NCBI RefSeq assembly: GCF_030812295.1
Contig: NZ_JAUSSK010000002.1
Coordinates: forward strand, 124,001-188,000
From: Luteibacter jiangsuensis
Lineage (GTDB): Bacteria > Pseudomonadota > Gammaproteobacteria > Xanthomonadales > Rhodanobacteraceae
Direction of reading: 5' to 3'
Length of the DNA stretch: 64,000 nucleotides
Position 1 is the stretch's first letter. Every line of letters begins with the position of its first letter. Below the pieces are notes generated by a model. The model had not been told where the DNA came from and did not search any database. It worked only from the letters and a program-made list of their open reading frames with translations. Shown here piece after piece: positions 10,128 through 19,893 of this stretch. Position numbers and translations under genes: made by a program.

Positions 10128-10379
10128 CTATTGGCCGTGCTGCGTGCTTGCCTCGAGCTCGGCAAGCCGTTGTTCCAAGGCTTCCAGCCTTTCACGCGTA
10201 CGAGCCAGAACCTGGCTCTGAACGTCGAATTCTTCGCGGGTTACGAGATCGAGGCGGCGAAGTCCCTGCGCCAGAATGTCTTTGAAGTTGGCCTGCATGT
10301 CCTCACGCGCTTGCGCCAACCCTGGCGGAACCAACGATGCCAACCGCTGTGCGAGTTGATCGATACCCTGCACATCCAT
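10128..10379 (-). CDS. ubiK: Ubiquinone biosynthesis accessory factor UbiK
   Basis: An 83-residue protein of the BMFP/YqiC family, which helps assemble the soluble ubiquinone-biosynthesis complex with UbiJ. The first half is amphipathic (IDQLAQRLASLVPPGL); the second half is a coiled coil (ALEQRLAELEAS), the usual two-part pattern. The ATG at 10379 follows GAGG; a GTG three codons upstream is less likely. It is divergent from glnB. Confidence 0.85.
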   Translation of the reverse strand: MDVQGIDQLAQRLASLVPPGLAQAREDMQANFKDILAQGLRRLDLVTREEFDVQSQVLARTRERLEALEQRLAELEASTQHGQ

Positions 10380-10422
10380 CTTGCGCACCTCGATGTCGTG
10401 GATGAATTCTAAGTGATGGAAT

Positions 10423-10472
10423 TGTAGGCGCTATAGGCGTACGCCTACAGGTCGTGTAGGGTTTTTCCTACA
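10423..10472. promoter_or_regulatory. Nested dyads upstream of glnB
   Basis: Three overlapping symmetric elements sit in the ubiK-glnB spacer: TGTAGGCG/CGCCTACA (10423-10430 with 10442-10449), inside it a 14-bp palindrome TAGGCGTACGCCTA (10434-10447), and then TGTAGG-N6-CCTACA (10455-10472). The recurring TGTAGG core suggests a repressor or activator site; the hairpin with a T-rich loop could equally be an RNA element. The function is not known. Confidence 0.45.
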
Positions 10473-10555
10473 AGCCACCGTATGGAGACGATCCGGAACC
10501 CGGATGGCACAATGGCCTTTCGCGCGCCGGCGGCCGGCCGCGCCCCGAGGAGTGA

Positions 10556-10897
<342 letters not shown>

Positions 10898-10919
10898 CCG
10901 AGGGCGCCCGCAGGCGGCG

Positions 10920-11450
10920 TCAGGCCGCTTGCCACTGCCGCTTGTAGCGACGGTGATGGATCAGCACACCGGCGTAATAGGCCAGGTAGTAACCCACGGT
11001 CAGGCCCACCACCAGCATCGTCAGCGGGCTGTTTCCGGGGGACGGCCCCTGTACGGCCGCGCCGGTTCCGCTGGCGAACGCGGGGGCGAGAACCAGGAAA
11101 CGCCAGGCCAGCCGCCCGAGCAGCAGGGCCGATAACGCGCCGCCGACCCAGGGGTTGGGTATGTAGAAGTCGGTACCGTCGGTGCCCTGCTCGAAGCGGG
11201 TCAGGCGCAGACCCACCAGGAGCGCCAGGCAGGTGCCGATCGCCACCCCACCCAATGCGCCCTCGGCGAGCCGGATATCCTGCAGGCCGGAAAGCATCAT
11301 CAGGCCCACGATGACGGCGAACATGACGACCCGGACGGTCATCCGCCTCGTGCGGATCGGCTGCCTGCCGAAGCTGCCACGGACGCGGCGGTAGACGGCG
11401 AAGGCCATCAGGGGGGCGACGATCAAGGGGATGGCGGACGGAGCCAGCAT
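10920..11450 (-). CDS. CcdC/DUF1453-like inner-membrane protein
   Basis: 176 residues with five probable membrane spans: near residues 4-20, 41-58, 64-81, 100-120 and 140-160. The N-terminal span followed by a basic RRVRGSFGRQ loop resembles CcdC/DUF1453 integral membrane proteins, whose role is not established. It is convergent with glnB, 22 bases apart. Confidence 0.6.
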   Translation of the reverse strand: MLAPSAIPLIVAPLMAFAVYRRVRGSFGRQPIRTRRMTVRVVMFAVIVGLMMLSGLQDIRLAEGALGGVAIGTCLALLVGLRLTRFEQGTDGTDFYIPNPWVGGALSALLLGRLAWRFLVLAPAFASGTGAAVQGPSPGNSPLTMLVVGLTVGYYLAYYAGVLIHHRRYKRQWQAA

Positions 11451-11527
11451 GGCGTGGGCCTCGGTTGGTCGGTGTGAGGCTAGGTTATCGGGCCGCCGTC
11501 ACGGTTCGAGGGGCGGTTGTGACCCAT

Positions 11528-11551
11528 CGAGGGTGACGGATGTCACCCTCG
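11528..11551 (-). terminator. Hairpin behind gpmA
   Basis: Perfect 10-bp stem CGAGGGTGAC/GTCACCCTCG with a 4-base loop, 25 bases beyond the gpmA stop. No U-run follows, so termination strength is uncertain. Confidence 0.45.
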
Positions 11552-11575
11552 TCCGTCACTGGCCCGGTCGACGCC

Positions 11576-12310
11576 TTACCTGGCCTTGCCCTGGTTCGCC
11601 ACGGCGGCCATCTTGGCCTCGATCTCCGCCTGGTCGCCCAGGTAGTAGTGATTCACGGGCTTGAGGTCGGCGTCGAATTCGTAGACCAGCGGAATCCCGT
11701 TGGGAATGTTCAGTTCGGCGATGTCGTCGTCGGATATTCCGTCGAAGTATTTCACCAGCGCGCGCATGGAGTTGCCGTGCGCCGCCATCAGCACGTTGTT
11801 GCCCGCCCGGATCGCCGGCGCCAGCACCTCGTCCCAATAAGGCAGCACGCGGGCCACCGTGTCCTTCAGACATTCCGTCAACGGCACATCGATGCCCTCG
11901 TAGCGGCCGTCGTCGGCGAAGGACTTCGCGCCCGGCTCCAGCGGCGGCGGCGGGGTGTCATAGCTGCGGCGCCAGATGTGCACCTGCTCGTTGCCGTACT
12001 TGGCGGCGGTCTCGGCCTTGTTGAGGCCGGTCAGGGCGCCGTAATGGCGTTCGTTGAGCCGCCAGTCGGTGACCACCGGGATCCACATCAGGTCCATCTC
12101 GTCCTGCACGTGCCAGAGCGTGCGCACGGCGCGCTTGAGGTAGGAGGTGTGGGCCAGGTCGAAGGTGAATCCGGCTTCCTTGAGCAGGCGCCCGGCCTCG
12201 CGGGCCTCGGCGACGCCTTGTTCGCTGAGGTCGACGTCGGCCCAGCCGCTGAAGCGGTTCTCGAGGTTCCAGGCCGATTGGCCGTGGCGGATCATGACGA
12301 GCTTATACAT
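11576..12310 (-). CDS. gpmA: 2,3-bisphosphoglycerate-dependent phosphoglycerate mutase
   Basis: Interconverts 3- and 2-phosphoglycerate in glycolysis and gluconeogenesis. 244 residues. The phosphohistidine motif [10 protein letters not shown] has H9; the second motif is [13 protein letters not shown]; the LTEGLKDT-type region reads LTECLKDT. The ATG at 12310 begins the family N-terminus ([10 protein letters not shown]). Monocistronic, divergent from the VNG-repeat gene. Confidence 0.95.
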   Translation of the reverse strand: MYKLVMIRHGQSAWNLENRFSGWADVDLSEQGVAEAREAGRLLKEAGFTFDLAHTSYLKRAVRTLWHVQDEMDLMWIPVVTDWRLNERHYGALTGLNKAETAAKYGNEQVHIWRRSYDTPPPPLEPGAKSFADDGRYEGIDVPLTECLKDTVARVLPYWDEVLAPAIRAGNNVLMAAHGNSMRALVKYFDGISDDDIAELNIPNGIPLVYEFDADLKPVNHYYLGDQAEIEAKMAAVANQGKAR

Positions 12311-12468
12311 GGCATCCAACGTGGGAAAGGAAAAATCCGATGGTGGAACCTGCACGGGGACCCGTCAACTTCACGGCGTGCCCTCCTTGCCCCGTGCCGT
12401 CAGTCACGCTAAACCTTCCCCGGTTCAGGTGCATCCTAGGGGTCCAGTCCACCCGTGGAGTACCACAC

Positions 12469-13119
12469 ATGCGCCGCACCCTGCTTTCACTGCTCATCGC
12501 ACTTTCCGTTTCCGGCGCGGCCCTGGCCGACGACGACATCAGCAAGGTCAACGGCAGCGCCACGGTCGAGGCAGGCCAGCACGCCGGGGACGTCCATTCG
12601 GTCAACGGCTCGGTCCGCATCGGCGACCGCGCGATCGTACAGAAGGCCAGCACCGTCAATGGCGCCGTCGAACTCGGCGAGTCCGCCACGGCCACCGTCC
12701 TGAAGACGGTCAACGGCGCCGTCACGCTGCATGAGCAGGCCAAGGTCACCGATGAAGTGGAGACCGTGAATGGCAAGGTGCGGCTCGATCGCGGTGCCGA
12801 CATCAAGGGCCACCTGTCGAACGTCAACGGCGAGATCTCGCTGGACCAGGCGCACGTGGGTGGCGGCATCGAGACGGTCAACGCCGATGTCACGATAGGC
12901 GAAGGCTCCAAGGTCGAAGGCGGCCTCCTCGTGAAGAAGCCTTCGATGAGCTGGTTCAACAACAACGACCGCAAGCCGAAGATCGTGATCGGCCCGCATG
13001 CCGTCGTGCAGGGTTCGCTCACCTTCGAACGCGAGGTCGACCTCTACGTCAGCGATTCCGCGACGGTCGGCAAGATCGAAGGCGCCACGGCGAAGAAGTT
13101 CTCGGGCAGCGCGCCGTAA
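12469..13119 (+). CDS. Secreted VNG-repeat protein, probable beta-helix
   Basis: Not a recognised enzyme. 216 residues: a signal peptide (MRRTLLSLLIALSVSGAALA), then at least seven tandem units of about 18-20 residues, each opening with VNG or VNA followed by a short strand (for example VNGSVRIGD, VNGAVELGE, VNGKVRLDR). That periodicity suits a right-handed beta-helix or adhesin-like solenoid, similar in style to bactofilins and DUF4097-like proteins. The last 60 residues break the repeat and carry a WFNNND loop. Localisation is periplasmic or outer surface by inference. Confidence 0.65.
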   Translation: MRRTLLSLLIALSVSGAALADDDISKVNGSATVEAGQHAGDVHSVNGSVRIGDRAIVQKASTVNGAVELGESATATVLKTVNGAVTLHEQAKVTDEVETVNGKVRLDRGADIKGHLSNVNGEISLDQAHVGGGIETVNADVTIGEGSKVEGGLLVKKPSMSWFNNNDRKPKIVIGPHAVVQGSLTFEREVDLYVSDSATVGKIEGATAKKFSGSAP

Positions 13120-13122
13120 TCG

Positions 13123-14040
<918 letters not shown>

Positions 14041-14121
14041 TTACGAGTGGGGAATGTAGCGGAGCTTAGCAAGACGCGGCGACGCGCCAGCTGCGGCACG
14101 CCGCCGCGTGGAGCCGACGCA

Positions 14122-14832
14122 TCAGGCGATGCGTCCAGCCATCCGCCGGTTACCGGTCAAGGCGGCCCAGCGCATGCCGGTATCGATCCACATGAGGTAG
14201 CCCGCCTCCATCAGGATCCTCGCGACATAGCGCCGGGTCAGCGGCAAGCGTTCTTCCGCCGCGAGGGGGGCGGCATCGAAGCCCAGGCGGCGGGCGAGAT
14301 ACAGGCAACGGGCGAGGTGATAGCGGCTCGTGACCAGCCAGACCCGCGGCAGAGGACTATCGTCGCTCTCTCGCAACAACACCCGCGCGTGGCGCAGGTT
14401 CTCCAGGGAATCGATGGAGACCTGTTCCAGCAGCATCGGCACGGTCGGCGGCCACCCCTCGGCCAACAACCAGCGTTCGCCGGCGTCCGCCTCGCTCATC
14501 GTTCCACCGCTGAAACCGCCAAGCAGGAGCACGCGTTCAGCCTGCCCGTCCAACGCGTGTTGCCGCACCCGGGCGAGGCGTTCGATGAAATCGGTTTCCA
14601 CGCGGTCGTCGACGAGGCGGCGGCCGAAGACGAGCATGGTCCTGCGCTCCGCCACCCGTGCGGGGCTGCGGCCAGCCAGCCAGCAGACGCGCGCCAGGTG
14701 CGCGGCGTACAGCAGGCCGAGGCTGCCCACGAAAGCGACCGCGGTCACCAGCGCCGCGATGAGGATGTCGCGGTCGCTCAGGTACCGCCAGACACCGCGG
14801 CGCAGGATTTTGGGTGCTTGGATACCGGACAT
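14122..14832 (-). CDS. YdcF-like DUF218 membrane protein
   Basis: 236 residues. One membrane segment at about 27-46, then a DUF218 domain with the LLLGGFSGG loop, the SIDSLENLRHARVLL helix and the VTSRYHLARCLYLARRLG block, which matches the STxYHxxRA pattern of the YdcF/ElyC/SanA group. E. coli ElyC and SanA affect envelope polysaccharides and barrier function; the reaction is unknown. It lies divergent from the aryl polyene ketosynthase gene, 114 bases apart. Confidence 0.75.
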   Translation of the reverse strand: MSGIQAPKILRRGVWRYLSDRDILIAALVTAVAFVGSLGLLYAAHLARVCWLAGRSPARVAERRTMLVFGRRLVDDRVETDFIERLARVRQHALDGQAERVLLLGGFSGGTMSEADAGERWLLAEGWPPTVPMLLEQVSIDSLENLRHARVLLRESDDSPLPRVWLVTSRYHLARCLYLARRLGFDAAPLAAEERLPLTRRYVARILMEAGYLMWIDTGMRWAALTGNRRMAGRIA

Positions 14833-14946
14833 GGGGACGATCCCGGAGAGATGCGCAGTCTGCGTATTCCGGGCGCAGCGTGCAATCGCCTGAACGCCTG
14901 TCCACGTTCACGCGACGCTATCGATCAAAAAGGATAGGCTCGCCGC

Positions 14947-16149
14947 ATGCCCCATCCCATGCCTCCGCTCGCCATCCGCGCGTACACCGCCACCTCCGCC
15001 CTCGGCTGCGGCCTCCGGGCCCACGCCGATGCCCTCGCCGCCTCACGCGGCGGCCTGTCGCCCAACAACTTCAGTGTCGCCCCGCTCGACTGCTGGATAG
15101 GCCGCGTTGCCGGCGTGGAGGAAGAGCCGCTTCCCGCCGGACTGTCCGACTGGGATTGCCGCAACAACCGGCTGGCCTGGCTGGCCCTCCGCCAGGACGG
15201 TTTCACCGACGCCGTGCACGCCACGCGCGAGCGCTACGGTAGCGGCCGCGTCGCGGTTTTGCTGGGCACCTCCACCGCAAGCATCGGTGCCACCGAGGAA
15301 GGCTACCGGCGTCTCGACCATGGACGCATGCCCGCCGACCTGCACCGCCCGGTGCTGCATACGCCCCATTCGCTTGCCGGCTTCGTCGCCGCCGCGTTCG
15401 AGCTGGAGGGACCGTGCCTCACCGTCGCCACCGCCTGCTCGTCGAGCGCGAAGGTATTCGCCAACGCGGAACGGATGATCCGGTTGGGCCTCGTCGATGC
15501 CGCCATCGTCGGCGGTACGGACAGCCTATGCGATAGCGTGCTGTTCGGCTTCAACTCGCTCGAACTGGTATCGCCCGATCCCTGTCGGCCGTTCGATGCG
15601 CGACGCAACGGCATCTCGATCGGCGAAGCCGCCGGTTTCGCCATCCTGGAACGGGTGACGGAACCGAACGATGCGCCGCTTTTGATCGGCTATGGCGAAG
15701 CCAGCGACGCACATCACATGTCCACGCCGCATCCGGAAGGTCTCGGCGCCGAACTGGCGCTGCGCGACGCGTTGGCGCGCGCAGGCATCGCGCCGGGCGA
15801 TGTCGACTACATCAACCTGCACGGCACCGCGAGCCAGAAGAACGACGAAGTCGAGGCCGCGCTCATCGCGCGCACATTCCCCACCCACACGCGGGCCAGT
15901 TCCACCAAGGGCTTCACCGGCCACACGCTGGGCGCCGCCGGCATCCTCGAGACGGTGCTTACCTTGCTCGCCATGCGCGACGGACGTGTCCCGGGCAACC
16001 TCGGTGCGAACGAGCCGGACCCGCTATGCGGACCGCAGATGGCGTGGCAACCCGAGACGAGGGACATACGCATCGCACTGAGCAATTCCTTCGGTTTCGG
16101 CGGCAACAACGCCTGCCTCGCCTTCGCCCATGCAGGGCACGCCGCATGA
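14947..16149 (+). CDS. Beta-ketoacyl-ACP synthase of the aryl polyene cluster
   Basis: Condensing enzyme of the FabF/KAS II fold, 400 residues. The full triad is present: C164 in ATACSSS, H292 in LHGTASQKND and H326 in KGFTGHTLGAAG. Together with the next gene it forms the ketosynthase/chain-length-factor pair typical of aryl polyene and type II PKS systems, extending a hydroxybenzoyl starter held on ACP. ATGA overlap with the downstream gene. An AAGGATAG ribosome-like site lies upstream; an alternative ATG is at 14959. Confidence 0.9.
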   Translation: MPHPMPPLAIRAYTATSALGCGLRAHADALAASRGGLSPNNFSVAPLDCWIGRVAGVEEEPLPAGLSDWDCRNNRLAWLALRQDGFTDAVHATRERYGSGRVAVLLGTSTASIGATEEGYRRLDHGRMPADLHRPVLHTPHSLAGFVAAAFELEGPCLTVATACSSSAKVFANAERMIRLGLVDAAIVGGTDSLCDSVLFGFNSLELVSPDPCRPFDARRNGISIGEAAGFAILERVTEPNDAPLLIGYGEASDAHHMSTPHPEGLGAELALRDALARAGIAPGDVDYINLHGTASQKNDEVEAALIARTFPTHTRASSTKGFTGHTLGAAGILETVLTLLAMRDGRVPGNLGANEPDPLCGPQMAWQPETRDIRIALSNSFGFGGNNACLAFAHAGHAA

Positions 16150-16946
16150 GCGCCGCGCTATCGGTCTGGGTGAAGGGCTTCGGCCTCTGGGCGCCGGGCG
16201 CCGCGGACTGGCACGCGTTCCGCGACATCGTCACCGGTGGCGCGACCCCTACCGCCACCGAGCGGCCGATGGCTGACGCCCTGCCACCCAACGAGCGTCG
16301 CCGTGCACCGGAAAGCGTGTTGCTGGCCGTGGCCGTGGCCGGGCAGGCGGTACACATGAGCGGCCTCGATGCGGCAACCCTGCCCTGCGTATTCGCTTCC
16401 GCCCACGGCGACCAGGTCATCACCGATTACATGTGTGACACGCTGGCCCGTGCGCCCACGGAACTTTCGCCCACACGGTTCCACAATTCCGTGCACAACG
16501 CGCCTGCTGGTTACTGGACCATCGCCACGCACTGCCACGCCAGCTCCAGCGCGATATCGGGTGGCGAAGACGTCTTCGGCGCCGGCTTGCTGGAGGCGGC
16601 CACGCTGGCCGTGGCCGACGACCGGGACGTGTTGCTGGCCAGCTACGATATCGCGGGCACCGGTCCCCTCGGCGACATGACCAGTACCACCGGGCCGTTC
16701 GCGGCGGCACTCGTGCTGTCGCCACGGGCGGACGGTGCCGCGATACGGCTCGACATCACGCCCGAGCCTGGCAACAGCGGTAGCGAGGCCATGGGCGACC
16801 CATGGCTGGATGGCGTCGCGGCGAGCAATCCATCGGCACGCTCCATACCCCTCATGCGCGCCCTCGCGCTGGCCCGGCCCACCGCCTTGCGTTTGCCGGC
16901 CGCACATGGGCTCGATCTCCATATCGACGTGGAGGTTGCCGCGTGA
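16146..16946 (+). CDS. Beta-ketoacyl synthase chain-length factor
   Basis: 266 residues of the ketosynthase-like fold without the nucleophile: where the partner has ACSSS this protein has HASSS (residues 131-135), with alanine in place of the catalytic cysteine. This is the mark of a chain-length factor that dimerises with the active ketosynthase. It overlaps the ketosynthase stop (ATGA) and the glycosyltransferase start (GTGA), so the three are translationally linked. It is shorter than a full KAS, as in aryl polyene ApeC-type proteins. Confidence 0.82.
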   Translation: MSAALSVWVKGFGLWAPGAADWHAFRDIVTGGATPTATERPMADALPPNERRRAPESVLLAVAVAGQAVHMSGLDAATLPCVFASAHGDQVITDYMCDTLARAPTELSPTRFHNSVHNAPAGYWTIATHCHASSSAISGGEDVFGAGLLEAATLAVADDRDVLLASYDIAGTGPLGDMTSTTGPFAAALVLSPRADGAAIRLDITPEPGNSGSEAMGDPWLDGVAASNPSARSIPLMRALALARPTALRLPAAHGLDLHIDVEVAA

Positions 16947-17713
16947 GCCCCGCCGAACCGCGCTACTGCATCCTGATTCCGTGCCTCAACGAGGAGCGCG
17001 CCATCGGCAAGGTCGTCGGCGACGCGCTCGAGCTGGGGCTTCCCGTGATCGTCGTCGACGACGGCTCGGACGACCGCACGCCCGAGATCGTCGGCGCGAT
17101 GCCAGTGACCCTGCTCCGCCACGAGACGCGGCGCGGCAAGGGCGAGGCCCTGCGTACCGGTTTTCGTGAAGCCCTTCGCCATGGCTACGATGCCGTGGTC
17201 ACCATGGATGGCGACGGCCAGCATCACGCCTCCGACATCCCCGCCATGCTCGCCGCGAGCCGACGCTATCCCGGAAGCATCGTTATCGGAGCGCGCCTGC
17301 TGCAACGCGAACAACAGCCGCCGGGGCGGCGTCGTGCCAATGCCGTGGCGGACTGGGGCATTTCCTGGGCCTGCGGACGAGCGATCGCGGATACACAGAG
17401 CGGGCAGCGACTGTATCCGAAGGCGACGCTGGACCTCGTCGACCTGCCGGCGGAACACTTCGTCTTCGAGGCCGCCGTCCTTATTACCGCCTGCCGTGAA
17501 CGCGGCATCGGCGTGGTCTCGGTGCCTATCGCTTCACGCTACCAGGGTGAATTCCGGCTGAGCCACTTCAGCCCGGTGCGCGACGTGAGCCGGATCACGC
17601 TCTATACGATCGGCCGGATCATCCACTACGGAAACGCCGTCGCCAGCTATCGCCGCTCGCGTGCGAAGCCGACGATCATCCAGGAACGAGAAGCAGGACA
17701 CACGGCATACTGA
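16943..17713 (+). CDS. Family 2 glycosyltransferase of the aryl polyene cluster
   Basis: 256 residues, GT-A fold: IPCLNEERAIGKVV opening, VVDDGSDDRTP nucleotide site, MDGDGQH metal-binding DxD, and the SGQRLYP block. It resembles DPM1/DPG-synthase-like GT2 proteins. A GTG start overlapping the upstream stop (GTGA) fixes the N-terminus. There is no C-terminal membrane pair. In related clusters such an enzyme is thought to attach a sugar or glycerol-phosphate moiety to the polyene; donor and acceptor are unknown. Confidence 0.85.
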   Translation: MSPAEPRYCILIPCLNEERAIGKVVGDALELGLPVIVVDDGSDDRTPEIVGAMPVTLLRHETRRGKGEALRTGFREALRHGYDAVVTMDGDGQHHASDIPAMLAASRRYPGSIVIGARLLQREQQPPGRRRANAVADWGISWACGRAIADTQSGQRLYPKATLDLVDLPAEHFVFEAAVLITACRERGIGVVSVPIASRYQGEFRLSHFSPVRDVSRITLYTIGRIIHYGNAVASYRRSRAKPTIIQEREAGHTAY

Positions 17714-17742
17714 TTCGGGCACCCACGCACGAGGTCGAAACG

Positions 17743-19338
17743 ATGGATCGCAAGCCACACGACGCCGTCATCCTTGGAGGGGGCCTTGCAGGGCTCACCC
17801 TGGCCCTGCAATTGAAGGGCGCCTATCCCGACATGGACATCGTCGTGCTCGAGCGGCAGGCTCGTCCGCTACCCGAGGCGGCACACAAGGTGGGCGAATC
17901 CACCGTCGAGATCGCCGCGCACTACTTCGCGCACACGCTGGGACTGCGCGCGCATCTCGACGATGCGCATATCCGCAAGTTCGGCTTCCGCTTCTTCTTT
18001 TCCGAAGGGCGGGACGATCTAGCCGACGTGACCGAGCTGGGCGTGAGCGCCGTGCTGCCGACGCCCAGTTACCAGATCGACCGCGGCATCCTGGAGAACT
18101 TCCTTGGGGATGAGGTTTGCCGCCGTGGCATCGACTTCCGCGAAGGGGTCACGGTAAGGGGCTTCGACATCGGCGCTGGCACCCTGCCGCATACCGTTCG
18201 TTTCGAGACGGCCACCGGCAGCGGTGACTTGCAGGCGCGCTGGTTGCTCGATGCGTCGGGCCGGGCCGGGCTGATGCGCCGTAAACTCGATCTCACCCGC
18301 GACAATGGCCATCACGCCAACGCCGTGTGGTTCCGCATCGACGACAGGCTCGAGATCGACGCCTGGTGCGATGACGCCGCATGGAAGGGACGCTGTGAGC
18401 CGCCGGAACGCTGGCGCTCGACGAATCACTTGTGCGGACCCGGCTACTGGGTGTGGCTGATTCCCTTGTCGTCGGGCGCCCATTCGGTCGGCATCGTGGC
18501 AGACGCGTCGATGCATCCACTGGAAACGATGAAGACCTTCGACCTCGCCCTGGCGTGGCTCCAGGCGCACCAGCCCATCGTCGCCCGGCACGTGGCCAGC
18601 CGGCGCGACAAGCTGCTCGACTTCGCCTTCTTCCGGCATTTTTCCTACGGGTGCGCGAGGATGTTCTCGCCCGATCGCTGGGGCCTGACGGGCGAGGCCG
18701 GGGCTTTCCTCGATCCGTTCTACTCACCGGGCAGCGATTTCATCGCGATAGCCAATACGTACATCACGCTGCTCGTCGGCCTGGACCGCGATGGGGAAAT
18801 GCTCAATGCGCACGCGCGCCACTACGAGCGGCTGTTCTTCTCGTTCTACGAAGGCACGCTGCGGATGTACCGGGGGCAGTACAACCTGTTCGGCGATCCG
18901 GAAGTGCTACCGATCAAGGTCATCTGGGACTACGCCTATTACTGGGGCGTGCTTTGCCAGATCGTATTCCAGGAACGTCTGGGCGACGCGGAGTTCATCA
19001 CCCGCATGGGGCCCGAGCTGATGGCATCGGCGGACCTCAACACCGAGATGCAGACGTTCTTCCAGCGCTGGCACGCCGTGTCGGAAGGCCGCAACCGCAA
19101 GGTCATGATGGACCAGCGCGACCTTACCTGGTTCGCCACGATGAACGCGACGTTGCACGACACCCTCGACGACGAAGCCCTCGCCTACCGCTTGCGCGAG
19201 AACGTTCGCATGATGCGCTCCCTGGCGGCGAGCATCGTCGAACGGGCCGCGGTGGATCACCCGTCGCTCAGGGAAGGCAACGAACACCTGCTCGCGGGGC
19301 AAGAGACGCCCATGGAGCTCTTCGCCCGCGTCGCCTGA
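17743..19338 (+). CDS. Flavin-dependent halogenase-like oxidoreductase
   Basis: 531 residues. FAD-binding GGGLAG near residues 12-17, a KVGESTVE segment, and the halogenase hallmark WxWxIP as WVWLIP at 236-241. A lysine in HIRKFGFRFFF sits where halogenases carry the active-site lysine. Later blocks are GEAGAFLDPFYSPGSDFIA and a helical C-terminus. In xanthomonadins the aryl end is brominated, and this protein is the obvious candidate for that step. It is the last gene of the plus-strand operon, 29 bases after the glycosyltransferase. Some family members are only monooxygenases, so halogenation is inferred. Confidence 0.85.
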   Translation: MDRKPHDAVILGGGLAGLTLALQLKGAYPDMDIVVLERQARPLPEAAHKVGESTVEIAAHYFAHTLGLRAHLDDAHIRKFGFRFFFSEGRDDLADVTELGVSAVLPTPSYQIDRGILENFLGDEVCRRGIDFREGVTVRGFDIGAGTLPHTVRFETATGSGDLQARWLLDASGRAGLMRRKLDLTRDNGHHANAVWFRIDDRLEIDAWCDDAAWKGRCEPPERWRSTNHLCGPGYWVWLIPLSSGAHSVGIVADASMHPLETMKTFDLALAWLQAHQPIVARHVASRRDKLLDFAFFRHFSYGCARMFSPDRWGLTGEAGAFLDPFYSPGSDFIAIANTYITLLVGLDRDGEMLNAHARHYERLFFSFYEGTLRMYRGQYNLFGDPEVLPIKVIWDYAYYWGVLCQIVFQERLGDAEFITRMGPELMASADLNTEMQTFFQRWHAVSEGRNRKVMMDQRDLTWFATMNATLHDTLDDEALAYRLRENVRMMRSLAASIVERAAVDHPSLREGNEHLLAGQETPMELFARVA

Positions 19339-19389
19339 GGCACTGTCCACTGTCGCGATCCGTGAGACCGCCGCCCCGCAGACTCTGCT

Positions 19390-19457
19390 GGTCGGCCCGG
19401 AGGGTAGCGGTCAGGCTCCTCATCAGTCCCCTTTCAAGCAGCCCCTCCGGGCCGACC
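19390..19457. repeat. 15-bp inverted repeat between convergent cluster genes
   Basis: GGTCGGCCCGGAGGG (19390-19404) is perfectly repeated in inverse at 19443-19457, with 38 bases between. It fills the space between the halogenase stop and the dehydratase stop, so it may act as a two-way terminator or be a REP-type element. There is no U-run. Confidence 0.5.
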
Positions 19458-19458
19458 G

Positions 19459-19893
19459 TCATCCCGCTGGATGAATGACCGCGGCGCGGCCAGAGGCGAT
19501 CTCGTGCCCCTCGTGTTCGATGCGGAAGATGTACTGCGCGCCTCCCTCGTCGGCCATCAGGCATTGGGCATGCACGTCGATCACGCCCGCCAGCATGTCG
19601 ACGCGCCGCACCGCCAGCTTCACCCCACGCAAACTCACCAGCATCCCCGGCCTGGCTTCCGTCGCGCCTTGTTCGCGGGCCAGCAGCGCGCCATGAACGG
19701 CCATCGCCTGTGCGCCGTATTCGGCCAGGTGGACGGCATGCAGCCCGTCCCCGCCACGTAACGGATGCGACATCGACACGTGGCTCGTGCTGATCGCGTG
19801 GATCGACGATGCATCCCACGCCAGCACGCCGTCGAGCAGGCACATGTCGCCCGCATGAGGTACCAGGTCAATGAAGTCGGTCTTGGCGAGCAT
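19459..19893 (-). CDS. ApeP-like hotdog-fold dehydratase
   Basis: 144 residues resembling ApeP-type 3-hydroxyacyl-ACP dehydratases of aryl polyene clusters: FIDLVPHAGDMCLLDGVLAW at the N-terminus (HxGDMxLLD), a conserved HLAEYGAQAMAVHGAL helix and two more predicted hotdog strands. It would remove water in each elongation cycle together with the small ApeI-like protein. Its start overlaps the end of the MMPL gene by 26 bases. Confidence 0.78.
   Translation of the reverse strand: MLAKTDFIDLVPHAGDMCLLDGVLAWDASSIHAISTSHVSMSHPLRGGDGLHAVHLAEYGAQAMAVHGALLAREQGATEARPGMLVSLRGVKLAVRRVDMLAGVIDVHAQCLMADEGGAQYIFRIEHEGHEIASGRAAVIHPAG

Noticed and set aside
10505-10525. TGGCAC before glnB as a possible sigma54 -24 element
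   Set aside because: No GC at the required ten-base distance from the GG; spacing does not fit a sigma54 promoter.
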